This document shows positions 1 through 5,866 of a DNA stretch of 13,745 nucleotides, piece by piece; position 1 is the stretch's first letter; each line of letters starts with the position of its first letter. Origin of the DNA: DASTHS01 sp035718085 (GTDB lineage: Bacteria > Actinomycetota > Acidimicrobiia > Acidimicrobiales > Palsa-688); contig DASTHS010000159.1 in NCBI GenBank assembly GCA_035718085.1, forward strand, positions 1-13,745. Direction: 5' to 3'. The notes below the pieces were generated by a model that was not told the origin of the DNA, ran no database searches, and was given only the letters and a program-made list of their open reading frames with translations. The translations under genes and the position numbers were made by a program.

Positions 1-1
1 G

Positions 2-1240
2 TCGTGGCTCCTCGCCAGCGGCGCCCTCGAGGCGGTCATCGCCGTCGCCGTGGTCGCCGGCACGCTCGCCGGGCACCGGCGGCTGGTGCGCCGAGTGGCC
101 CGGCCGGTCCAGGCGTTGAGCGAGGCAGTCAGCCGCATCGGCGCCGGCGACCCCGACGTCACGGTGGAGATCGACGGCCCGGCGGAGCTGATGACGCTCG
201 GCGACGACGTCGGCCGCATGGCCGGGCGCATCGCCATCCAGACCGCACTCGCCGCCGAGCAGACCGCCGAGGTCACCCGCCACGCCAGGCGCCTGCAGGT
301 CATCCTCGACGCCGCCCGCGAGGTCGCCGGGTCGCTCAACCTTCGCTACGTGATGAAGAGCGTCGCCGACGCCGCCCTCCGCCTCGAGGCACACCGGGTG
401 CGCATCTGGCTGCTCGACGACGCCGACGGCCGCTCGCTGCACTGCGCCTACGACACCGCCGCCGGCGCCGGCGGCCCGGCGACCGCCGAGGCCGCCGCCC
501 CCACGTCGCTGGTCGGCCGGGCCGCCCGCTACGGGCGGCCGGCCGGCCCGGAACCGTCGGCGGACGGCGGCGGCACCGCCGTGGCCGTGCCGATGATCGT
601 CGGTGGGGCGGTGGTGGGGGCCCTCGAGCACCTGGTCGGGCCGGGGGTGGCGCTCTCGGCCGCCGACCTGGCCGTGGTCGAGGCGCTGGCGGGGCATGCC
701 GCCGGGGCGGTCGCCGCCGCTCGGCTGCACGAGCGCACCGCCGAGCAAGCGGTCACCGACGCGCTCACCGGGCTCCCGAACCGGCGGGCGTTCGACACCG
801 ACCTGGCCGCGGAGCTCGACCGGGCCGCCCGCTACCACCGGCCCCTCGCCATGGTGAGCATCGACCTCGACCACTTCAAGGTGCTCAACGACCGCTACGG
901 GCACGCCTACGGCGACCTTGCGCTGCAGCAGGCCGGCACGGCCCTGCGCGAGGCGCTGCGCAGCACCGACCGCCTCTACCGGATCGGCGGCGAAGAGCTC
1001 GCCGTGCTGTGCCCGGAGACCTCCGCCGGCCAAGCGGGCGAGCTCGCCGAGCGCTTGCGCGACGCGGTCGAGGCCAGCGCCGGGCCAGGCGCCCCGCAGG
1101 TGACCGCCTCGTTCGGCGTGGCCTGCCTACCGGCCCACGCCGCCGACGGCGCCGCCCTGGTGCACGCCGCCGACCGGGCGCTCTATGGCGCGAAGGAAGC
1201 TGGCCGCAACCGGGTGGCCGTCGCGACCACCGCCGCCTGA
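2..1240 (+). CDS. Diguanylate cyclase, HAMP-GAF-GGDEF, 5' end missing
   Basis: Makes cyclic di-GMP from two GTP at the inner face of the membrane. The reading frame is open to the left edge, so the true start and any extracellular sensor lie outside. A GTG at 50 is the first internal start candidate, but it falls inside a hydrophobic segment (about bases 2-70) that reads as the last transmembrane helix. Next come a HAMP linker (about 80-240), a GAF-like domain (about 300-730) and a GGDEF domain opened by DALTGLPNRR (about 758-790). The active-site motif is GGEEL (986-1000), which is an active-type variant. RSTD lies five residues before it and matches the RxxD inhibitory site, so product feedback is likely. 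SIDLDHFK carries the metal-binding aspartate. No EAL domain follows within the window. The gene ends 8 bases from the convergent acyl-CoA dehydrogenase. The class is secure; the signal sensed is unknown. Confidence 0.93.
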   Translation, partial: SWLLASGALEAVIAVAVVAGTLAGHRRLVRRVARPVQALSEAVSRIGAGDPDVTVEIDGPAELMTLGDDVGRMAGRIAIQTALAAEQTAEVTRHARRLQVILDAAREVAGSLNLRYVMKSVADAALRLEAHRVRIWLLDDADGRSLHCAYDTAAGAGGPATAEAAAPTSLVGRAARYGRPAGPEPSADGGGTAVAVPMIVGGAVVGALEHLVGPGVALSAADLAVVEALAGHAAGAVAAARLHERTAEQAVTDALTGLPNRRAFDTDLAAELDRAARYHRPLAMVSIDLDHFKVLNDRYGHAYGDLALQQAGTALREALRSTDRLYRIGGEELAVLCPETSAGQAGELAERLRDAVEASAGPGAPQVTASFGVACLPAHAADGAALVHAADRALYGAKEAGRNRVAVATTAA

Positions 1241-1248
1241 TCCGCCGC

Positions 1249-2382
1249 TCACCGCCCCGCCGGTGCCGGCTCGCGCGGCAGTCCGAGCAGGCGCTCGCCG
1301 ATGATCGTCTTCTGCACCTGGGTGGTGCCACCGGCGATCTCGCCTGCGACCGCCCCCAGCAACTCGGCGGCGGCGGGCCCGTCGAGCAGGGCGGCGGCCG
1401 AGCGGTCGGCGGCGGCGCGCGACGCCGCCACCGTCTGGCGGGCGACCCCCAGCTTCATCAGCGAGGCGGCCGCGGGTCCGAGCCGCTCCTGCTGCGCGCC
1501 GAGGGCGGCGAGCGCCCGGCTGGCCGCCCACTGCCCGGCAGCCCGGTCGGCGCCGACCGGCCCCACCGTCGCCGTGGCCAGGTCTGCCGCCATGCCGTCG
1601 GCGCGGAGGCGCAGCCGCACCGCCGACGCCCCGATGTGGGTGCGCTCGTGGGTGAGGGTCGACATGGCGACCCTCCACCCGGCGCCTTCCTCACCCAGCA
1701 GCCCGGCGGCGGGCAGGTGGACGGCGCCGAAGGCGACCTGGTCGAACTCGGCGGCGCCCGTGATCTGGCGGATGGGCCGCACCTCGACCCCCGGCGCCCG
1801 CATGTCGACGAGGAAGAACGACAGGCCGGCGTGGGCGCGCCCCACCGGGTCGGTGCGGGCGAGGCAGATGCCCCAGTCGGCCACGTGGCCGTTGGAGGTC
1901 CACACCTTTTCGCCCTCGAGCACCCACCCGTCGCCGGACCGGCGGGCCCGGGTGCGCACGGCGGCGAGGTCACTGCCTGCGTCGGGCTCGGAGAACAGCT
2001 GGCACCACAGCCGCTCCCCGGTGCGCAGGGCCGGGAGGTGGGTGGCCCGCTGGTCGTCGGTGCCGTAGGCGAGCAGCGCCTCGGCGGTCAGCACCAGCCC
2101 GACCATGTTGAGGAACGGCGGCACCCCGGCCCGTGCGCACTCCTCCAGCCAGGCGGCCGTGTGCCCCGGCGTCAGGCCCTGGCCGCCCCACGCCGGCGGC
2201 CAGTGCAACCCGACCAGGCCGGCCCTGGCGAGCGACCGTTGCCACGCCCGTGCCGGCCCGAGCTGCGCCTCGGGCACGATCGCCCCGTAGTCGCCCGGCG
2301 CGCCGGCCGAGTGGCGCGCCAACCAGTCGGCCGCCGCCACCCGGAACTGCTCCACGTCGAGGCCGGCCCAGGTGCTCGCCAC
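1249..2382 (-). CDS. Acyl-CoA dehydrogenase, FadE type
   Basis: FAD-dependent alpha,beta-dehydrogenation of an acyl-CoA, the first step of beta-oxidation, in the cytoplasm. From the chosen GTG the protein is 377 residues, the usual family length. It shows an N-terminal helical domain (1-125), the family signature LFSEPDAGSD (129-138), the mid-domain WVLEGEKVWTSNG (153-165), ITGAAEFDQV (207-216), and a C-terminal helical domain closing with IIGERLLGLPRE (360-371). The frame stays open upstream to 2679, but that extension overlaps cyanase in another frame and is compositionally odd (Arg/Ser/Cys-rich), so it is rejected. The GTG at 2382 has only a weak AGG upstream, leaving the start moderately sure. 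It lies 46 bases after cyanase on the same strand and may share its transcript. Its substrate cannot be told; FadE-like paralogues in actinobacteria act on fatty, branched or steroid side-chain acyl-CoAs. Confidence 0.92.
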   Translation of the reverse strand: MASTWAGLDVEQFRVAAADWLARHSAGAPGDYGAIVPEAQLGPARAWQRSLARAGLVGLHWPPAWGGQGLTPGHTAAWLEECARAGVPPFLNMVGLVLTAEALLAYGTDDQRATHLPALRTGERLWCQLFSEPDAGSDLAAVRTRARRSGDGWVLEGEKVWTSNGHVADWGICLARTDPVGRAHAGLSFFLVDMRAPGVEVRPIRQITGAAEFDQVAFGAVHLPAAGLLGEEGAGWRVAMSTLTHERTHIGASAVRLRLRADGMAADLATATVGPVGADRAAGQWAASRALAALGAQQERLGPAAASLMKLGVARQTVAASRAAADRSAAALLDGPAAAELLGAVAGEIAGGTTQVQKTIIGERLLGLPREPAPAGR

Positions 2383-2428
2383 GGCCGGGAGCCTGGCACA
2401 GCGGCCGCAGCACGAGGGCCCGCCAGCG

Positions 2429-2887
2429 TCACCACACCCGGTAGGGCAGGAACTTCCCGCTGAAGGTGAGCACCACCCGATCGCCCTTCGGGTCGGCGCG
2501 CCGTTCCATGTCGAGCTCGAAGTCGATGGCCGACATGATCCCGTCGCCGAAGCGCTCCCGCACCAGTTCGGCGACCGCCGAGCCGTAGACCTGGATCGCC
2601 TCCTCCAGGCGGTACACCACCGGCTCCGTTCGGTCGACGGCGGCGGCGCCGCGCACCGGAGGCTCGCACAGGGCGTCAACCACCTCCGGGGCCAGCTCCA
2701 GGAGGCCGCCGAGCGATTCGGCCTGGGATGGGTCGAGGGGCTGCTGGCCCAGCACCGCGCTGGTCGACCACACGACGCTGCGGCCGAGGGCCGCGGCGAT
2801 GTCGTCCCAGCTCAGCCCGGCACGCCTCTTGGCGACCAGTGCGGCGCGCGCCGCCCACAACCGTCCACCTGATGCCGCTGTCTCCAT
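2429..2887 (-). CDS. cynS: Cyanase (cyanate hydratase)
   Basis: Bicarbonate-dependent breakdown of cyanate to carbamate and CO2, with carbamate then releasing ammonia (EC 4.2.1.104); cytoplasmic, decameric in E. coli. The protein is 152 residues against 156 in E. coli. It has the N-terminal helix-turn-helix-like domain (about 10-75, including AVLGQQPL at 44-51) and the C-terminal catalytic domain. The catalytic trio is intact by alignment from memory: Arg93 and Glu96 in YRLEEAIQVYG, and Ser119 in GDGIMSAIDF, matching Arg96, Glu99 and Ser122 of E. coli. The C-terminus GKFLPYRVW matches the family's GKYLP ending. The ATG has no Shine-Dalgarno, but a -10-like TACAAC ends six bases before it, suggesting a leaderless mRNA. 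The usual partners, carbonic anhydrase (cynT) and regulator (cynR), are not in the window. The next gene downstream is an acyl-CoA dehydrogenase. Confidence 0.95.
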   Translation of the reverse strand: METAASGGRLWAARAALVAKRRAGLSWDDIAAALGRSVVWSTSAVLGQQPLDPSQAESLGGLLELAPEVVDALCEPPVRGAAAVDRTEPVVYRLEEAIQVYGSAVAELVRERFGDGIMSAIDFELDMERRADPKGDRVVLTFSGKFLPYRVW

Positions 2888-2899
2888 CGGCCGGTTGTA
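2888..2899 (-). promoter_or_regulatory. Putative leaderless promoter of cyanase
   Basis: Read leftward, TACAAC occupies 2899-2894 and is followed by six bases (CGGCCG) and then the ATG at 2887. Transcription starting about seven bases after the hexamer would begin at the A of the start codon. This is the arrangement of leaderless actinobacterial mRNAs and explains the missing Shine-Dalgarno. The last base of the hexamer departs from the TAnnnT consensus, and no convincing -35 box is seen. Confidence 0.4.
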
Positions 2900-2955
2900 G
2901 CACCGAGCGTGCCGTCACCTGCCGCCCCGCCGGTTACGTTCTCGCGAACAGTGCT

Positions 2956-2978
2956 CGTCGACCTTCGGCGAGTCGACG
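2956..2978. repeat. Inverted repeat / hairpin
   Basis: CGTCGAC (2956-2962) and GTCGACG (2972-2978) form a perfect seven-base stem around a nine-base loop. It lies between the cyanase start and the tRNA, just beyond a larger hairpin. It could be part of a tRNA terminator or an operator upstream of cyanase; the sequence does not decide. Confidence 0.4.
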
Positions 2979-2980
2979 TG

Positions 2981-3013
2981 CCGGCACAGCCCCGGCACCG
3001 GGGTCGGTGCCGG
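2981..3013 (-). terminator. Strong hairpin after tRNA-Arg, probable terminator
   Basis: CCGGCAC (2981-2987) pairs with GTGCCGG (3007-3013). Inside it CCCCG (2990-2994) pairs with CGGGG (2999-3003) around a GCAC loop. Read leftward it begins eight bases beyond the tRNA 3' end, where a terminator or processing signal is expected. No U-rich tract follows, which is common in high-GC actinobacteria, so the function is inferred from position and stem strength. Confidence 0.5.
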
Positions 3014-3020
3014 TGGAACG

Positions 3021-3093
3021 TGCCCCCGGGGTGACTCGAACACCCGACGCACGGTTTAGGAAACCGACGCTCTATCCTCTGAGCTACGGGGGC
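3021..3093 (-). tRNA. tRNA-Arg, anticodon CCT
   Basis: A complete 73-base cloverleaf reads leftward. The acceptor stem GCCCCCG (3093-3087) pairs perfectly with CGGGGGC (3028-3022). The D-arm is GCTC...GAGC, the anticodon stem TCGGT/ACCGT encloses the loop TTCCTAA, and the T-arm is GGGTG-TTCGAGT-CACCC. The anticodon in the middle of the loop is CCT, which reads the Arg codon AGG. The outermost anticodon-stem pair (27-43) is a T-T mismatch; all other stems pair. The discriminator is A (3021), and CCA is not encoded because CGT follows. It stands alone, with cyanase 133 bases downstream on the same strand. Confidence 0.96.
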
Positions 3094-3169
3094 GGGAAGC
3101 AGGCGAAATGGTCACCCGGAAGTGTCGCCGGGTCGTGGGCCCGGGCGGTCCGTGGCCGGGTGAGGCTAC

Positions 3170-3207
3170 CCGGTGGGCGAGCTCGGACTGGCTCGCCCGG
3201 CCACCGG
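3170..3207. repeat. Imperfect long inverted repeat upstream of the MFS gene
   Basis: GGGCGAGC (3175-3182) and GCTCGCCC (3191-3198) form a perfect eight-base stem with an eight-base loop. Allowing a two-base bulge, the flanking CCGGTGG and CCACCGG extend the pairing to 3170-3207. It lies between the tRNA-Arg 5' end and the MFS promoter. It could insulate the two divergent units or bind a regulator. No U tract is present and no function is proven. Confidence 0.4.
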
Positions 3208-3259
3208 TCGGGATCCCCAGTGTGCGTCGCCCCGGGCGAGCTTGGTGGTTAGCCAGGCG

Positions 3260-3265
3260 TAGCAT
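3260..3265 (+). promoter_or_regulatory. Putative leaderless promoter -10 of the MFS gene
   Basis: TAGCAT fits the actinobacterial -10 consensus TAnnnT and ends six bases before the GTG at 3272, so transcription would begin at or next to the start codon. No Shine-Dalgarno is visible before the GTG. The spacing equals that before cyanase on the other strand. No clear -35 box is seen. Confidence 0.5.
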
Positions 3266-3271
3266 CTGCGG

Positions 3272-4861
3272 GTGGCCACGGTCGACGCCGGACGGGGAGA
3301 GCTGGGAGGGGGCCCGGCCCCCATACCCCCGGGACCGGACGGTCGGGCCCGCCGGCGGGGGGTGCTGGCCATCTGCAGCCTCAGCCTGTTCATCGTCAGC
3401 CTCGACAACACGATCGTCAACGTTGCGCTCCCGAGCCTGCAGGCGCAGTTCCACGCCTCGGTGTCCGGGCTGCAATGGGTCATCGACGCCTACCTGCTCG
3501 TCCTGGCCGCCCTCCTCCTGCTGTCGGGCTCCAGCGGTGACCGCTTCGGGCGGCGCCGCGTCTTCCAGTTGGGTCTGGCGGTGTTCGGCGTCGGGTCGCT
3601 GCTCTGCAGCCTGGCGCCGTCGCTCCCCGCCCTGGTCGTGTTCCGGATGCTCCAGGCCGTCGGTGGGTCGATGCTCAACCCCAACTCGTTGTCGATCATC
3701 TCCTCGACCTTCACCGACCGCCGGGAGAAGGCCGCCGCCATCGGGATCTGGGGAGGGGTGTCGGGCCTGTCGACCGCCGCCGGCCCCATCGTGGGCGGCC
3801 TGCTGATCCAGGCCGTCGACTGGCGGGCGGTGTTCTGGGTCAACATCCCCATCGTGGTCGCCGCCTTCGTGCTGACCCGCCGCTACGTGCCCGAGAGCCG
3901 CGCCGAGCGGCCGCGGCCGCTCGACCTCCCCGGTCAGGGCCTGGCGGTGGTCGTGCTGGCTGCGCTGATCTACGGCATCATCGGCGCGCCAGCGCGGGGC
4001 TGGACGTCGACGCCCAGCCTGGCGTGCTTCGCCGTCACCGCCGTCGCGCTGGTGGCGTTCCTGCGGGTGGAGGCCCGCCGGGAGCAGCCGCTGCTCGAGT
4101 TGCGCTTCTTCCGGAGCCCGCCGTTCTCCGGGGCGACGGCCATCGCCACCCTGGCGTTCCTGGTGCTGGCCGGCTGGCTGTTCCTCAACACCCTCTACCT
4201 GCAGGAGGTGCGCGGCGATTCCGCCCTGGTGGCGGGCCTCTCCACGCTGCCGGCCACGCTCATCATCGCCGTGGTGGCGCCGCTCACCGGCCGGGTGGTG
4301 GGCCGCAGCGGGGCCCGGGCCCCGCTGGTGGCGTCCGGCCTGTTCCTGGCGGCGGGCACGGCGGTGCTGGTCTTCGACACGCCCACGTCGAGCTACCTGC
4401 TGCTGGCCGGCGGCTACCTGCTGCTCGGGTTGGGCTTCGGGCTGGTCAACCCGCCGATCTCCAACACGGCGGTGACGGGCATGCCCCCGGCCCAGGCGGG
4501 GACGGCATCGGCGGTCGCCAGCACCGCCCGCCAGGTCGGGAGCGCCCTCGGGGTGGCGATCCTCGGCTCGGTGGTCACCTCGCAGTTCCACCGTCAACTG
4601 GCGGACCGGGCGGCGGCCGCACACCTCTCCCCGGCCGGGCGGGCCCACCTCCTGCACGCCCAGCTGGGTGCCGGGGGCATCGGTGGCGGCGGCCCGACCG
4701 GGGATGTGCTGCGCTCGGCGTTCACCGCCGCCAGCGACGCCGGCTGGCTGGTCACCACCGGCGCGGGGCTGGCGATCGCGGTGGTGGGGGCCGCCAGCGC
4801 CGGGCCGTGGGCCCTGGCGCGGGCCCGCCACGCCCTCGACGAGGTCGATGCCCCAAGCTGA
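3272..4861 (+). CDS. MFS drug/solute exporter, DHA2 (EmrB/QacA-like) family
   Basis: Proton-driven export of small hydrophobic or cationic compounds across the inner membrane. At 529 residues with about 14 hydrophobic segments it fits the DHA2 group. It shows SLDNTIVNVALPSLQ (43-57), the characteristic DHA2 motif in helix 1; motif A GDRFGRRRVF (89-98) in the first cytoplasmic loop; the antiporter motif C region with GPIVGG (171-176); and DWRAVFWVNIP (183-193) at the next helix. The cytoplasmic N-terminus (1-29) is Gly/Pro/Arg-rich. The GTG start is supported by a -10 hexamer at leaderless spacing. No TetR or MarR regulator lies next to it. It converges on the aldose epimerase 57 bases away. 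The substrate is unknown; export of a toxic substrate or product of the nearby oxidative enzymes is possible but unproven. Confidence 0.93.
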   Translation: MATVDAGRGELGGGPAPIPPGPDGRARRRGVLAICSLSLFIVSLDNTIVNVALPSLQAQFHASVSGLQWVIDAYLLVLAALLLLSGSSGDRFGRRRVFQLGLAVFGVGSLLCSLAPSLPALVVFRMLQAVGGSMLNPNSLSIISSTFTDRREKAAAIGIWGGVSGLSTAAGPIVGGLLIQAVDWRAVFWVNIPIVVAAFVLTRRYVPESRAERPRPLDLPGQGLAVVVLAALIYGIIGAPARGWTSTPSLACFAVTAVALVAFLRVEARREQPLLELRFFRSPPFSGATAIATLAFLVLAGWLFLNTLYLQEVRGDSALVAGLSTLPATLIIAVVAPLTGRVVGRSGARAPLVASGLFLAAGTAVLVFDTPTSSYLLLAGGYLLLGLGFGLVNPPISNTAVTGMPPAQAGTASAVASTARQVGSALGVAILGSVVTSQFHRQLADRAAAAHLSPAGRAHLLHAQLGAGGIGGGGPTGDVLRSAFTAASDAGWLVTTGAGLAIAVVGAASAGPWALARARHALDEVDAPS

Positions 4862-4879
4862 CCCCTGTGCCCTCCCGCG

Positions 4880-4900
4880 CACCCGGTCGTCGGCCGGGTG
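4880..4900. terminator. Hairpin between convergent genes, candidate bidirectional terminator
   Basis: CACCCGG (4880-4886) and CCGGGTG (4894-4900) form a perfect seven-base stem with a seven-base loop, centred in the 57-base gap between the MFS stop and the epimerase stop. The symmetric placement suits termination from both sides. No U tract is present on either strand. Confidence 0.5.
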
Positions 4901-4918
4901 GAGGCCGCCGGCCGGTGC

Positions 4919-5857
4919 CTACCGCAGGCGGGCTCCCCAGGAGGTGGTGATCGAGTCGCCGGGCTCCAGCCGGACGAGGTGGTCGCCGCTCTGGAAGGCG
5001 TTGGGCGGGCAGGTCATCGGCTCGGTTCCCAGCCCCCGGCGGCGCCGATCCGGCTCGAGCGTGTCGCCGGAGAACAGCTCCACGATCGGGTAGTGCTCGT
5101 CGACCCAGATCTCGGCGCTGGCCCCGTCGGTGCCCACCAGGCGGACCCAGGCCCGGCCCCGGTCGTCGCGGGCGAGGTCGGTGAACGGGTAGTCGAGCTC
5201 CAGGTCGCCGAGCCGCTTGCCGTGGCGGAAGTCGTACGCCGTGCCCTCGACCGGCTCGCGACCGCGGGGGAGCTGGCGCTCGTCGTCGGTCAGGATGCGG
5301 GTGGCGGCGTCGAGGTGCACGGTGCAGTCGTCGATCAGGCCGTCGCCGGGTGAGAGGTAGGGGTGTTGGCCGCTGCCGTAGGGGCAGGGCTGGTCGCCGC
5401 GGTTGGTCGCCGTGGTCGCCACGGTGAGGCCGTCGTCGTCGAGGCGGTAGGCCACCTCGACGTCGAGCAGGAACGGGTAGCCCTTCAGCGGGTAGAGGCA
5501 GGTGCCCATCACCACCGACGACTCGCCGTGGTCGACCGCCCTCCACGACCGCCAGCGCAGGAACCCGTGGATGGCGTTGCGCTTGTCGGGCTCGGTGAGC
5601 GGCACCTGGTAGTCGGTGCCGTCGAAGTGGTAGCGGCCGTCGCCGAGGCGGTTGGGCCACGGGATCAGCGGCGTGCCGTGGGCCCCCGGGCACATGTCGT
5701 CGACGCCGTAGGGGTCGAGCACGGCGCGCGCACCCACCGAGTAGGCGCGGATGCCGCCTCCGACCTCGACGATCACCGCCCGCTGCTCGCCGTGGCGGAT
5801 CTCGAGCTGCTCGCCGGAAGGGGGCGGCATGCGGGTGGGGGCGGCGTCGGTCGGCAC
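4919..5857 (-). CDS. Aldose 1-epimerase family protein
   Basis: Member of the galactose mutarotase-like family, which interconverts alpha and beta anomers of aldoses (EC 5.1.3.3); cytoplasmic, no signal peptide. The 312-residue beta-sandwich protein carries IPWPNRLGDGRY (65-76), NAIHGF with His97, GQHPYL with His165 in the catalytic-acid position, and TEPMTCPPNA with Glu279 at the expected catalytic-base position. The GTG start is chosen because AGGT, overlapping the upstream gene's stop codon, lies seven to eight bases before it; the ATG nine codons later (5830) has no such site. Only 9 bases separate it from the Baeyer-Villiger gene stop, so the two are almost certainly cotranscribed. A mutarotase beside a BVMO is an odd pairing. 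Family members distant from GalM may act on sugar phosphates or other sugars, so the exact substrate is open. Confidence 0.92.
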   Translation of the reverse strand: MPTDAAPTRMPPPSGEQLEIRHGEQRAVIVEVGGGIRAYSVGARAVLDPYGVDDMCPGAHGTPLIPWPNRLGDGRYHFDGTDYQVPLTEPDKRNAIHGFLRWRSWRAVDHGESSVVMGTCLYPLKGYPFLLDVEVAYRLDDDGLTVATTATNRGDQPCPYGSGQHPYLSPGDGLIDDCTVHLDAATRILTDDERQLPRGREPVEGTAYDFRHGKRLGDLELDYPFTDLARDDRGRAWVRLVGTDGASAEIWVDEHYPIVELFSGDTLEPDRRRRGLGTEPMTCPPNAFQSGDHLVRLEPGDSITTSWGARLR

Positions 5858-5866
5858 GGGGGTGAC

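Noticed and set aside
4..2463. Long rightward open frame of 819 codons
   Set aside because: It runs through the diguanylate cyclase in another frame and then antisense to the acyl-CoA dehydrogenase. The product is Arg/Gly/Pro-rich with no domain; it is a GC-driven shadow.
2383..2679. Upstream extension of the acyl-CoA dehydrogenase frame
   Set aside because: It overlaps the well-supported cyanase in a different frame and encodes Arg/Ser/Cys-rich non-family sequence. The family-length protein starts at the GTG at 2382.
3056..4882. Leftward open frame of 608 codons opposite the MFS gene
   Set aside because: It crosses the tRNA-Arg and lies antisense to a clear transporter; its sequence is low-complexity His/Gln/Arg-rich.
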